A stretch of 64,000 bases of DNA from a virus, in IMG/VR virus record IMGVR_UViG_3300022752_000032, positions 1-64,000 of that record; one strand, 5' to 3'. The translations under genes were made by a program, and so were the position numbers. The notes under the pieces were generated by a model. It was not told the origin of the DNA. It did no database searches and was given only the letters and a program-made list of their open reading frames with translations. Positions 22,814 to 31,261 of this stretch are shown piece by piece (position 1 is the first letter of the stretch; each line of letters begins with the position of its first letter).

Positions 22814-23359
22814 ATGCCAATTTTATTTGGCACTATTGCCTCATCTAACCAGCAGGCGCGAGCTGATACTGGTGCTATGTTTCCTATTAGTGTTTATACC
22901 GTAGGTGATGTTAACGCTTCTTCAATTACACTTTCTAATATACCTTCAACTTATACTCATCTACAAGTTAGATTTTTAACATTAAATTCCGCGACGGGCG
23001 CAACTTTTTTTAGACTTAACGGTGATACTGCTGGTAATTATTCAAATCATTATCTATACGGTAGTGGTACTGATGCACAAACAGGTGGCACTGCTAATTC
23101 AACTCAACTTTATATAGCAAACCATGGAACATCAATTCCTACCATTGGTATTATAGATATTTTAGACTACAAAAACACTAATAAATATAAAACAACAAGA
23201 ACAATTAGCGGTAACGAAACGAACAGTGGAAATAACACTGCTTCTGCTATATGGTCAGGTAACTGGAGAAACACAAACGCAGTAACTACTTTTCAAATAT
23301 ATCCTAGCGGTGCAAATTTTACACAATTTACAACAGTTGCTTTATATGGAATACTTTAG
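22814..23359 (+). CDS. Fibre cassette protein A, copy 1
   Basis: 181 residues starting MPILFGTIASSNQQ. It carries the family core: IPSTYTHLQVRF, RLNGDTAGNYSNHYL, IDILDYKNTNKYK, WRNTNAVT and the C-terminal ALYGIL. Type A copies also lie at 26771-27328 and 28383-28910 (MPILGTVASQF...). Each is followed by type B and type C genes. No catalytic residues are visible; the beta-rich pattern and location suggest a virion surface or fibre protein. Copies differ in central loops, as expected for receptor-binding variants. Confidence 0.72.
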   Translation: MPILFGTIASSNQQARADTGAMFPISVYTVGDVNASSITLSNIPSTYTHLQVRFLTLNSATGATFFRLNGDTAGNYSNHYLYGSGTDAQTGGTANSTQLYIANHGTSIPTIGIIDILDYKNTNKYKTTRTISGNETNSGNNTASAIWSGNWRNTNAVTTFQIYPSGANFTQFTTVALYGIL

Positions 23360-23369
23360 GAGGGCATGA

Positions 23370-24695
23370 ATGAGTACAAATACACCAATATCTACCATAA
23401 ATCTTAGCAGTGCCGCTTCATCCATCACTTTTAGTAGCATTCCTCAAACTTATACTGATTTAATTTTAATTGCATCAGTCAAAAGTGTTACTGCTCCTGC
23501 TGGAATTAAATATCGATTAAATGGGGATTCAGGTGCAAACTATTCACATAATACACTCACAGCTACTGGTTCAGCAATTAGTGGTCAAAAAGAAAGTATA
23601 ACTTCTGGTCTATTAGCATATTATGGTTACACAGATACAGTTAATTACGGTCTTTATCAACATAATTTTATGAACTATGCTAAAACTGATTACTATAAAG
23701 CCAGTATCGGAAGGTCGGATAATACTAGCGGTGCTGGAGTAGCGTTGATGACAAATACATGGCGCAATAGCAGCGCAATTACATCTATTAGCGTATTCTT
23801 AGATAGCGGCAACATGGCATCAGGTTCAACATTTAATCTTTACGGAATTGTTGCAGCTAGCGGATACGCTACTGGTGGAAATTTAATTACAACAGATGGG
23901 TCTTATTGGTATCATACATTTACATCAAGTGGAACATTCACTCCTACTCGAGCGCTTACTGCTGATTATTTAGTAGTTGCAGGTGGTGGTTCAGGTGGCA
24001 CAAAACACGGCGGTGGTGGTGGAGCCGGTGGTCTTTTAACATCCTCAGTATCATTGGCTGTTAATACTGTTTACACCGTAACCGTTGGCGCGGGTGGAGC
24101 TGCAACAACAACAAAACCAGCTGATGGATCTTCTGGTACATCTTCAAGCATTTCTGGTACAGGTCTTACCACAATTACTGCTACTGGCGGCGGTTATGGT
24201 AGCGCTGGAAATCAAACTGGTGCGACAACAAGTGCTGGTGGTTCAGGTGGTTCAGGTGGTGGAAGCGGTAGTGGTGGTGTAACAAATGGTGCAGGTGGAA
24301 CAGCAACGCCTTCTCCAGCTCAAGGTAATAATGGTGGACAAGGTGGAAACCCAAGTGGTGCAGAGCGTGGCGGAGGTGGTGGTGGTGCGGGAGCGGTAGG
24401 TGCTACTGGAGCGACATCAGGTAATGGTGGCGCTGGAATCGCATCAAGTATTTCAGGTTCATCTGTAACTTACGCAGGAGGTGGCGGAGGTGGTTGTAGA
24501 AGCGATGTTGCCGCTGGTACTGGTGGTTCTAGCATTGGTGGTGCAGGAAGTGGCGTTGATGGAACTGCTGGTGGTGAAGGAACAATAAATACTGGTTCAG
24601 GTGGAGGCGGCGGGGGTCGTACTTATGGCTCAGGTGGCGGCTCAAACAGCGGTGCAGGTGGCTCAGGAATTGTAATTGTGAGGTATGCGGTCTAA
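23370..24695 (+). CDS. Fibre cassette protein B, copy 1, fused to glycine-rich domain
   Basis: 441 residues. Residues 1 to about 165 form the cassette module (TINLSSAASSITFSSIPQTY at the start, NGDSGANYSHN, WRNSSAITSI and STFNLYGIV). A linker YWYHTFTSSGTFTPTRALTA leads to DYLVVAGGGSGG and a polyglycine body ending GSGIVIVRYAV. It therefore joins the stand-alone type B protein (compare 27328 and 28911) to the adhesin domain of 14703 or 19788. An AGGAGG ribosome site precedes the start, and the final TAATG overlaps the next gene. Confidence 0.75.
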   Translation: MSTNTPISTINLSSAASSITFSSIPQTYTDLILIASVKSVTAPAGIKYRLNGDSGANYSHNTLTATGSAISGQKESITSGLLAYYGYTDTVNYGLYQHNFMNYAKTDYYKASIGRSDNTSGAGVALMTNTWRNSSAITSISVFLDSGNMASGSTFNLYGIVAASGYATGGNLITTDGSYWYHTFTSSGTFTPTRALTADYLVVAGGGSGGTKHGGGGGAGGLLTSSVSLAVNTVYTVTVGAGGAATTTKPADGSSGTSSSISGTGLTTITATGGGYGSAGNQTGATTSAGGSGGSGGGSGSGGVTNGAGGTATPSPAQGNNGGQGGNPSGAERGGGGGGAGAVGATGATSGNGGAGIASSISGSSVTYAGGGGGGCRSDVAAGTGGSSIGGAGSGVDGTAGGEGTINTGSGGGGGGRTYGSGGGSNSGAGGSGIVIVRYAV

Positions 24696-26062
24696 TGGCT
24701 AATATGAAATTAATTGAGGCTAAGACAGTTGGCTCTGGAGGTGTTGCATTTATTACTTTTTCTGCAATTCCACAAACTTATACTGATATAAAAATTTTAG
24801 CATCTAGTAGAGATAATCGTGCTGGTCAAATCAATGACGATATATCAATACAGGTTGGCTATAACGGTGCAATAAATACTGGTTCTATCTATACTAAATA
24901 TAGAGGCTACGGAACTGGGAGCGGTGTTGGATCTGATAACAATTCAGGTACAGCGCTTAATGTAGGTTTTTCTACTGGTAGCACTGCAACCGCTTCTGTT
25001 TTTGGTAACAATTCAATTTATTTTGCTAATTATACTTCTAGTAATAATAAAACAGTTTCCTGTGATGGGGTATCAGAAAATAATGCAACCGATTCTTGGC
25101 AAGTTTTGAACGCTGGTTTAGTAGCAACTAGTAATCCAATAACCGATATTAAATTATTTGGCGCTGATGCCTCTTTATTAAGTGAACATACAACTTTTTA
25201 TTTATACGGTATTTCTAGTACTATTGCTAGTGGTGCTAAAGCCTACGGTGGTTATGTAACTGAGGATGCTAATTATTTCTATCACACATTTTTAGCAACA
25301 GGAGAATTTACTCCTACTGCTGGATTAACTGCTGATGTGCTTTGTATTGCAGGAGGCGGTGGTGGTGGCGGTTCTGGCGGTGGAGGCGGTGCAGGAGGTT
25401 TAAGATATTTAACGTCTGAATCAGTAACTGCTCAGGTTTATACTATAACTGTTGGCGCTGGTGGCTCTGGTGGTTTAGCACAAAATCAACAGGGTTACAA
25501 AGGTTCTAATGGTACAAATTCACAATTTGGTTCACTAACTGCTGCGGTTGGCGGTGGTGGAGGTGGAGGTAATGACCGATCTGGACAGCAAGATGGTAAT
25601 TCTGGTGGTTCAGGTGGAGGAGGTGGTTCATTTAGCAGCACATCTGGTACAGGTGGTAGTCCGACAAGTGGTCAAGGTAATGTAGGTGGTAATGGTTCAA
25701 CCGATGGCGCAACATATCGCAAGAGTGGCGGCGGAGGAGGAGCTGGTGCTGCTGCTGCAAACGCAGGTAATAACTTTTCTACCGATGGTGGAGTAGGTTT
25801 ACAATATTCAACATTTGCAACCGCGACTGGTACTGGTGCTAATAGTGGTTATTACGCAGGCGGCGGCGGAGCAAGTCCTACCAAAGCAGGAGGTCTTGGT
25901 GGCGGTGGAGCAGGTTCAGCATCTGGTTCTAATGATAATGGTACTTCAGGTGTTGCAAATACTGGCGGTGGCGGAGGTGCAAGCGGTTTTGCATCAACTA
26001 TCACTGCCTACTATGGCGGTGCAGGCGGTAGCGGTTTAGTAATTATAAGATACGCAAAATAA
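24695..26062 (+). CDS. Fibre cassette protein C, copy 1, fused to glycine-rich domain
   Basis: 455 residues. The N-terminal module is type C (MKLIEAKTVGSGG, AIPQTYTDIKILASSRDN, TTFYLYGIS). The linker YFYHTFLATGEFTPTAGLTA and LCIAGGGGGGGSGGGGGAGG then lead into a long glycine-rich body ending GSGLVIIRYAK. Stand-alone type C genes are at 27855 and 29420. It is translationally coupled to the B fusion upstream. A promoter inside its 3' end and downstream gap (26080-26088) starts the next small operon. Probable adhesin. Confidence 0.75.
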   Translation: MANMKLIEAKTVGSGGVAFITFSAIPQTYTDIKILASSRDNRAGQINDDISIQVGYNGAINTGSIYTKYRGYGTGSGVGSDNNSGTALNVGFSTGSTATASVFGNNSIYFANYTSSNNKTVSCDGVSENNATDSWQVLNAGLVATSNPITDIKLFGADASLLSEHTTFYLYGISSTIASGAKAYGGYVTEDANYFYHTFLATGEFTPTAGLTADVLCIAGGGGGGGSGGGGGAGGLRYLTSESVTAQVYTITVGAGGSGGLAQNQQGYKGSNGTNSQFGSLTAAVGGGGGGGNDRSGQQDGNSGGSGGGGGSFSSTSGTGGSPTSGQGNVGGNGSTDGATYRKSGGGGGAGAAAANAGNNFSTDGGVGLQYSTFATATGTGANSGYYAGGGGASPTKAGGLGGGGAGSASGSNDNGTSGVANTGGGGGASGFASTITAYYGGAGGSGLVIIRYAK

Positions 26063-26079
26063 ATTTAACTTAAAAATCG

Positions 26080-26088
26080 TGATATAAT
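26080..26088 (+). promoter_or_regulatory. Extended -10 promoter
   Basis: TGATATAAT fits the extended -10 consensus and lies 28 bp before the ATG at 26116, with an AAGGAG ribosome site between. No good -35 is visible. Confidence 0.6.
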
Positions 26089-26115
26089 AACTACAAGAAA
26101 TAAGGAGAAAAATAT

Positions 26116-26484
26116 ATGGCACATTTTGCCGAGATAGATGAGAGCAATACAGTAGTACGTGTACTTGTTGTTCCAGATGCTCAAGAAAATCGGGGTCAAG
26201 AGTATCTAGCCGATGACTTAGGTCTAGGTGGAACTTGGAAGAAGACTTCCTACAATACACAAGGTGGAGTTCACGCTAACGGCGGAACACCATATCGCAA
26301 GAATTATGCAGGAATTGGCTACACATTTGACGCTACAAGAGATGCGTTTATTGCGCCAAAGCCTTACGCTTCATGGACACTAGATGAGGCAACATGTAAT
26401 TGGCAAGCCCCAACACCAATGCCAACAGATGACAAAATGTATCGTTGGGATGAAGAAACAACTAGCTGGATAGAGGTAGCATAA
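26116..26484 (+). CDS. Small virion-associated protein of the MAH(Y/F) family, copy 3
   Basis: 122 residues (MAHFAEIDESNTVVRVLVV) with KKTSYNTQGGVHANGG, RKNYAGIGYTFDATRDAF, APKPYASWTLDEATCNW and AP-PMPTDDKMYRWDEET. It is the closest of the three copies to the classic cyanophage form. It again follows a glycine-rich gene and has its own extended -10 promoter, so it may be needed in excess, as expected for a chaperone or a multi-copy virion component. Function unproven. Confidence 0.72.
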   Translation: MAHFAEIDESNTVVRVLVVPDAQENRGQEYLADDLGLGGTWKKTSYNTQGGVHANGGTPYRKNYAGIGYTFDATRDAFIAPKPYASWTLDEATCNWQAPTPMPTDDKMYRWDEETTSWIEVA

Positions 26485-26486
26485 AC

Positions 26487-26723
26487 ATGGCCGAGACACC
26501 AACAAAGATGGTTGTAAACTGCACAACAGGAGAGACACAAATTCTTCCGTTGACGGCAGCAGAGATTGCACAACGTGATCAAGATGCAGCAGCGTATGCA
26601 GTTGCACAGGCTGAGCGCGAAGAGGCTGCGGCTGCAACAGCAGCACTTAAGGCCTCTGCAAGAGCAAAGTTAATCGCTGGAACTCCCCTTACTGAAGAAG
26701 AAGCGGCTGTACTAGTAATTTAA
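26487..26723 (+). CDS. Small Ala-rich fibre-associated protein
   Basis: 78 residues (MAETPTKMVVNCTTGETQIL), then a helix rich in Ala and Glu with QAEREEAAAATAALKASAR and the ending LIAGTPLTEEEAAVLVI. The LT-EE-A-L ending resembles phage tail-assembly chaperone or fibre-assembly C-termini and parallels the protein at 21843-22097. It starts two bases after the MAHF gene, so both are translated from one message. Likely a partner in fibre assembly. Confidence 0.62.
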   Translation: MAETPTKMVVNCTTGETQILPLTAAEIAQRDQDAAAYAVAQAEREEAAAATAALKASARAKLIAGTPLTEEEAAVLVI

Positions 26724-26770
26724 TTTTTGTCACCGCAAAGCAAGACAAGTATTAAAGACTGGAGGCTACA

Positions 26771-27328
26771 ATGCCAATATTAGGAACGGTAGCCTCTCAG
26801 TTTGCAGGGAAGCCTTTTAACTCGTTTGAGTCAATAGCAAGTTTTACTGTTGGTTCAGGTGGCCAAGATGTTGTTGAATTTACATTAATTCCACAGACAT
26901 TCAAACATTTACAATTAAGATTTGTGCTTAAAAATAATGATACTGGTAGTTTTAATAACGTTCCTATGAGGTTTAATGGTGCTACTAGCGGTTATTTTGA
27001 GCACTACTTAACATCAGATACAGCAATTAATGCAACAGGTGGTGCTAATTTAGGTGCCTTCAACACGGGCTTTTGGGCAGCATCAACTAGTCTAAATGCT
27101 AATGTTTTTACTACTGGAGTTGTAGAAATTTTAGATTACTCAAGCACAAGTAAAACAAAAGTTATAAGAAGTCATGGTGGAGGAAATAATAATACTACTG
27201 GAATACTGTGGCTTCATTCTGGTCTTTTTAACTCACAAGACGCTATATCTTCTATACAGATAGATACCGGAGGTCAAATAGTAAGTGAACACTCACAATT
27301 TGCCTTATACGGTATTAAAGGAGCATAA
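26771..27328 (+). CDS. Fibre cassette protein A, copy 2
   Basis: 185 residues (MPILGTVASQFAGKPF). It shows the core motifs IPQTFKHLQLRF, MRFNGATSGYFEHYL, VEILDYSSTSKTK and the ending QFALYGIKGA. It is closest to copy 3 (28383), with which it shares MPILGTVASQF and YGIKGA. A GGAGG ribosome site precedes it, and its last base starts the next gene (TAATG). This is a stand-alone module without a glycine-rich tail. Confidence 0.72.
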   Translation: MPILGTVASQFAGKPFNSFESIASFTVGSGGQDVVEFTLIPQTFKHLQLRFVLKNNDTGSFNNVPMRFNGATSGYFEHYLTSDTAINATGGANLGAFNTGFWAASTSLNANVFTTGVVEILDYSSTSKTKVIRSHGGGNNNTTGILWLHSGLFNSQDAISSIQIDTGGQIVSEHSQFALYGIKGA

Positions 27329-27852
27329 TGGCTGCAGCAGGAACTTATGACTCGATCACAACTACTACTCTAAACAGTAGTCAGTCATCAGTTACTCTTG
27401 ATTCATTTAGTGGATATACTGATTTAATTTTACAGATAAGTAACCAAATGGACGCCGCATCAGGACTTAGAATTAGATTTAATTCAGATACAGGATCCAA
27501 TTATGGACAAACACACTTTATAGGGTATTCAACATCTACTCTCGGGGCACAGGGTTCATTTGGAAACACTACTTCAATTCATAATAATTTAGTTTTTGGT
27601 GATTCTATAGGTTACAATGTATTTACACCACATATCATCCAAATTCAAAACTATGAAAATACTAATATGTATAAAACAATTTTATGGAGATATGGCACTT
27701 TGCAAAATATAGATGATAGCAGTGATCAAGGTTGGATTGTAGGAGCATGGAGAAATACTAATGCTATAACATCAATAGAAGTTTCTGCTTTTAATTCTAC
27801 TACAATTGCAACAAATACAAGTTTTACAATATATGGAATTAAAAAGGCATAG
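27328..27852 (+). CDS. Fibre cassette protein B, copy 2
   Basis: 174 residues. The start is TYDSITTTTLNSSQSSVTL, followed by GYTDLILQISNQ, RIRFNSDTGSNYGQTHF, IQNYENTNMYKTI, WRNTNAITSIEV and the ending SFTIYGIKKA. It aligns with 28911-29420 and with the N-terminal half of 23370-24695. It overlaps the A gene stop and lies two bases before the C gene, so the cassette is one translational unit. Confidence 0.72.
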   Translation: MAAAGTYDSITTTTLNSSQSSVTLDSFSGYTDLILQISNQMDAASGLRIRFNSDTGSNYGQTHFIGYSTSTLGAQGSFGNTTSIHNNLVFGDSIGYNVFTPHIIQIQNYENTNMYKTILWRYGTLQNIDDSSDQGWIVGAWRNTNAITSIEVSAFNSTTIATNTSFTIYGIKKA

Positions 27853-27854
27853 TC

Positions 27855-28376
27855 ATGGCGCTAACAAATAAAATAATAGAGGCTAAAACCTTAGACAGTA
27901 ACACTTCAACTGTTACATTTAGTTTAATACCAGATACATATACAGATTTAGTTTTACTTGCAAGTTTAAGATGTAGTGCAACTGATTCACAAGGTGTTTT
28001 ATGCAGACTTAACTCAGACACTGGAAATAACTATCATTTTAGATCAGTATATGTTGGGAGTGGTTCAGCAAAAGGCTCATATACCTCCAGGAATGCTTCT
28101 TCTGTAACTTTTGGATCAGCTCAAAATACAAATGCTCCAAGTAATACATTTTCAAGTCATAGACTTTATATACCAAGATACACTAGTTCTTTTTATAAGT
28201 CTCTTGTGCAAGAATCTGTATCAGAGCACAACACGAACGCCTCAGCCTACCATGACTACACTAATGGTTTTTGGAGAAATACAGCAGTGATTACTACTAT
28301 TGCATTTACTATATATAATGGCAGTAATTTTCTTGCAGGAAGTACTTTTTACCTATATGGAATAAATAAACCGTAG
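27855..28376 (+). CDS. Fibre cassette protein C, copy 2
   Basis: 173 residues. The start NKIIEAKTLDSNTSTVTF is the type C hallmark, followed by IPDTYTDLVLLASLR, CRLNSDTGNNYHF, LYIPRYTSSFYKS, FWRNTAVITTI and the ending STFYLYGINKP. Counterparts are at 29420-29950 and in the N-terminal part of 24695-26062. The positions of the NSDTGNNY and FYLYGI motifs are conserved, while the segment between residues 60 and 110 varies among copies. Confidence 0.72.
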   Translation: MALTNKIIEAKTLDSNTSTVTFSLIPDTYTDLVLLASLRCSATDSQGVLCRLNSDTGNNYHFRSVYVGSGSAKGSYTSRNASSVTFGSAQNTNAPSNTFSSHRLYIPRYTSSFYKSLVQESVSEHNTNASAYHDYTNGFWRNTAVITTIAFTIYNGSNFLAGSTFYLYGINKP

Positions 28377-28382
28377 GTAGAC

Positions 28383-28910
28383 ATGCCAATACTAGGAACA
28401 GTTGCATCTCAGTTCTCTGGGAAGTCCTTTAGCTCATATGATTCAATAGCTACTATTACAGTAACGTCTGGTGGTACCGCGACTATTGATTTTGATTCTA
28501 TACCCTCAACGTACACTCATCTGCAAATTAGATATTCAGCAACCGCAAACGCTGGTTCAAATCTGTTTATTAGAATGAACGGGGATACCGGATCAAATTA
28601 TAGAAATCATGCGTTAACTAGTTATGGTTATGCTTTAGACACTGGTACTGACACTAATAGGATGATCGGCATCGTCCAACCAACGTACCCTGGACTTGGA
28701 GTTGTAGATTTATTAGACTATAAAAATACAAGTAAGTACAAGGTTGTTAAATTTATAAGTGGCAGCGATAGTAACGGTGGAACCCGTAGAAATAGAATTG
28801 GTTCAGTTCTATGGAAAAATACTACTGCAGTAACTCGACTAGAAATAACAAGTGATGGAACAATAGAACAATACAGTAAGTTTGCCTTATATGGAATTAA
28901 GGGAGCATAG
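28383..28910 (+). CDS. Fibre cassette protein A, copy 3
   Basis: 175 residues starting MPILGTVASQFSGKSFSSYD. It contains IPSTYTHLQIRYS, IRMNGDTGSNYRNHAL, VDLLDYKNTSKYKVV, LWKNTTAVTRLEI and the ending KFALYGIKGA. It opens the third cassette. Its similarity to copy 2 is visible along the whole length, so the two stand-alone cassettes probably arose by tandem duplication, perhaps followed by loop divergence. Confidence 0.72.
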   Translation: MPILGTVASQFSGKSFSSYDSIATITVTSGGTATIDFDSIPSTYTHLQIRYSATANAGSNLFIRMNGDTGSNYRNHALTSYGYALDTGTDTNRMIGIVQPTYPGLGVVDLLDYKNTSKYKVVKFISGSDSNGGTRRNRIGSVLWKNTTAVTRLEITSDGTIEQYSKFALYGIKGA

Positions 28911-29420
28911 ATGCCTTCTACATATGAGCCGATAGCAACAAGTACCTTAGGTAGTGCACAGTCTAATATTGAATTTACCTCAATACCAAATACCTATACA
29001 GACCTAGTTATTGCCGGTGGACTAAGAGTTGATAACGCTGGATCAGGTGGTGAAAACATGCTTATAAGATTTAATGGAGATACTAGCAATAACTACTCCA
29101 TGCACTACATGTTAGGAGATGGTTCTTCCGGAGGTTATGGTAGTCTTGAAAATTTTGATTCACTTTTAGCTTCTAGCGTTGGTAATACGGATACAAACTT
29201 ATATAGCGTTGAACTATGGCATATAAATAACTACGCAAATACAACAACGTACAAAGGAATGATACTTGGTCATTTTGCACAATATGGAAATCAAGTTCAA
29301 CAGTGGGTTGGAACCTGGCGTTCTACCTCCGCAATTACATCAATAAAAATACTTCCTAGTGGTTCTAAAAATCTTGCGTCTGGTTCAACCTTAACTATCT
29401 ACGGGATAAAGGCAGCGTAA
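28911..29420 (+). CDS. Fibre cassette protein B, copy 3
   Basis: 169 residues (MPSTYEPIATSTLGSAQSNI). It contains IPNTYTDLVIAGGLRV, LIRFNGDTSNNYSMHYM, HINNYANTTTYKGMI, WRSTSAITSIKILPSG and the ending STLTIYGIKAA. It starts directly after the A gene stop and ends in TAATG with the C gene. Type B start and end motifs identify it. Confidence 0.72.
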   Translation: MPSTYEPIATSTLGSAQSNIEFTSIPNTYTDLVIAGGLRVDNAGSGGENMLIRFNGDTSNNYSMHYMLGDGSSGGYGSLENFDSLLASSVGNTDTNLYSVELWHINNYANTTTYKGMILGHFAQYGNQVQQWVGTWRSTSAITSIKILPSGSKNLASGSTLTIYGIKAA

Positions 29421-29950
29421 TGGCAAACACATACAACTTGATTGAGGCTAAAACCTTGGGAACCGCCATCGCAAGCGTTGAATTTAGTTCAATACCACAA
29501 ACATACACGGACTTACTTTTTAAGCTTTCTACTAGAGCAGCAAGTGCTGGAGATTGGACTAATTTTCTAATTGGATTTAACGGAGGTACATCTAACATAT
29601 CTTGGAGAGGACTGTACGCCTACGGCACAACGGTAGGCTCAAATAGTGGTAGCGGCGGCCTTTACCGTATCGTAGGTAACTCGGCGTCGGATGGAAATAC
29701 ATCTAACGTATTTAGCAACACAGAACTTTATATTCCAGACTATACATCAACAAGTAAGGGAAAATCTGTTGCCTATAAGGGAGCCGTTGAGAACGACGGG
29801 ACAGGTAACATCTTAGATCTTGGTACTGTTTTTTGGAGTCCAGGAACACAGGCTGCAATAACAAGCGTAGTGTTTACAAATTCTGCGTCACCTACTGCAA
29901 ATTTTATGGTTGGTTCAACCTTTTACCTATATGGAATTAAGAACTCATAG
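29420..29950 (+). CDS. Fibre cassette protein C, copy 3
   Basis: 176 residues (NLIEAKTLGTAIASVEF). It contains IPQTYTDLLFKLSTRA, LIGFNGGTSNISWRG, ELYIPDYTSTSKGKSVAYKG and the ending STFYLYGIKNS. The NGDTG motif of most copies is altered to NGGTS, and the usual WRNT is replaced by FWSPGTQAAITSV, so it is the most diverged type C copy. It is the last fibre gene before the glycosyltransferases. Confidence 0.72.
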   Translation: MANTYNLIEAKTLGTAIASVEFSSIPQTYTDLLFKLSTRAASAGDWTNFLIGFNGGTSNISWRGLYAYGTTVGSNSGSGGLYRIVGNSASDGNTSNVFSNTELYIPDYTSTSKGKSVAYKGAVENDGTGNILDLGTVFWSPGTQAAITSVVFTNSASPTANFMVGSTFYLYGIKNS

Positions 29951-29994
29951 CAAGATGAAGGTAAGCTTAGCCTAATGCTTAGGAGGAAGAATAT

Positions 29995-30189
29995 CTGAGC
30001 GATCATAGATTGCCTGGGCATTCTCCCAAAATATCTTACTGTTCAAAAAGCAGGGTAGGCAGAAAAATACTACCTCGTGTTTTAAGGCATATAAAGTTTA
30101 GAAAACCTGTATATAAACATAAAATTAGACCATACTTTTACTGGTCAGATCAAAAATTTAACAAGAATAAGACACGCTTTTACCATTAA
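29995..30189 (+). CDS. Possible 64-residue basic protein with CTG start
   Basis: A perfect AGGAGG (29981-29986) is followed eight bases later by CTG at 29995, which opens 64 codons ending TAA. There is no in-frame ATG or GTG, and a TTG at 30010 is too far from the ribosome site. The product is strongly basic and contains VGRKILPRVLRHIKFRKPVY and YFYWSDQKFNKNKTRFYH. Either a real gene with a rare start or one that lost its ATG. Function unknown; this otherwise fills a 273-bp gap. Confidence 0.4.
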   Translation: MSDHRLPGHSPKISYCSKSRVGRKILPRVLRHIKFRKPVYKHKIRPYFYWSDQKFNKNKTRFYH

Positions 30190-30223
30190 AGGATAGATAT
30201 GCCAGAAATGGTATAGTTGGATT

Positions 30224-31261
30224 ATGAAAGTTGCTGCCTACGCTATTGCCCTAAATGAAGAGAAGCACGCTCAGCGGTGGGCAGATACTACTAAAGATGC
30301 AGATTTTAGATTGGTATGTGATACAGGGTCTACAGATAAAACAGTTGAGATACTAAGAAGTAATGGCGTTATTGTCTATGAAATAAGCGTAAAGCCTTGG
30401 AGATTTGATGTTGCAAGAAATACTGCTCAGAGCCTGTTGCCAGCAGATGTAGATGTATGTTTAAGTTTAGATTTAGATGAGACAGTAGATGAAGACTTTT
30501 TTAAAAAAGTAAAAGAACATTGGGCACCTGGTGCTAACAAAGGCTGGTGTGATTTTGATACTGGTCATACTTGGCTCGGTGCTCGCTTACACGCTAGAGA
30601 TGGTATTTATTGGAAATACCCTATTCATGAAGTATTTGTTCCTTCCCTTGATACACCGCTAATGAGTTGCACTATTCCTACCAAGATGTATCACAAGCCA
30701 GATAATACAAAGTCTCGTGGTCAGTATATGACAATGCTTGTGGCAGCAAGTAAAGAGTTTGGAGAAGATCATAGAATTTGGGTTTACCTTTGCCGTGAGT
30801 ATTACTACTACAGAATGTGGGAGTTAGTAATAAGTAGTGCTCAAAAGGTTACTGATTTTAGTAAGGACTGGTACGTAGAACGTGCAGCAGTTTGTAGATT
30901 TGCATCCGAAGCATGTAGAAATTTAGGAAGACTTGAAGAGGCACATACTTGGGCAGATAAAGCAATATCAATTGACCCATGCGGTGAGGCTTACTATGAA
31001 AAAGTACGTTGTTATTATGAACAATCTAACTGGGGTGGCGTCTGGGAAACTTGCAAGTTAGTTGCTACGTGTGAACCAACTAAACATTATTTATCATCTG
31101 AAGCGCTATGGAACTGGATGCTAGATGATATGAGAGCCTTATCTGCTCATAATTTAGGAGATAAAGCAAAAGCAGTAGAGTATGGAGAGAGCGCACTTAA
31201 GGGAAATCCAACTGAGACTAGATTAAAAAATAACCTAGTTTTCTACCGCCAAGGCATTTGA
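30224..31261 (+). CDS. Family 2-like glycosyltransferase with TPR-like C-terminus
   Basis: 345 residues. The GT-A domain shows YAIALNEE (residues 6-13), DTGSTDKT (33-40) and the metal-binding DLDE (83-86), typical of family 2 transferases that use nucleotide-sugars. The C-terminal 150 residues have helical repeats (EEAHTWADKAISIDPCGEAYY and KAVEYGESALKGNPTET) resembling TPRs, as in SunS-type and other protein-modifying transferases. It is coupled to the next gene by a TGATG overlap. Its position right after the fibre block suggests modification of fibre proteins; host surface or DNA are alternatives. Confidence 0.82.
   Translation: MKVAAYAIALNEEKHAQRWADTTKDADFRLVCDTGSTDKTVEILRSNGVIVYEISVKPWRFDVARNTAQSLLPADVDVCLSLDLDETVDEDFFKKVKEHWAPGANKGWCDFDTGHTWLGARLHARDGIYWKYPIHEVFVPSLDTPLMSCTIPTKMYHKPDNTKSRGQYMTMLVAASKEFGEDHRIWVYLCREYYYYRMWELVISSAQKVTDFSKDWYVERAAVCRFASEACRNLGRLEEAHTWADKAISIDPCGEAYYEKVRCYYEQSNWGGVWETCKLVATCEPTKHYLSSEALWNWMLDDMRALSAHNLGDKAKAVEYGESALKGNPTETRLKNNLVFYRQGI

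Larger units (their letters stand above)
22814..26062 (+). repeat. A-B-C gene cassette, copy 1 (B and C extended with glycine-rich tails)
   Basis: Three consecutive genes of types A, B and C, defined by their N-termini (MPI-GT-AS; ST-PI-T-L-SA; IEAKT). Here B and C carry C-terminal polyglycine adhesin domains. Copies 2 and 3 are at 26771-28376 and 28383-29950. Confidence 0.7.
26771..28376 (+). repeat. A-B-C gene cassette, copy 2
   Basis: Types A, B and C in the same order and strand as copies 1 and 3, without glycine-rich extensions. Copy 3 begins six bases after this one ends. Confidence 0.7.
28383..29950 (+). repeat. A-B-C gene cassette, copy 3
   Basis: The last three genes of the fibre block repeat the A, B, C order with gaps of zero or one base between genes. 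Confidence 0.7.
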
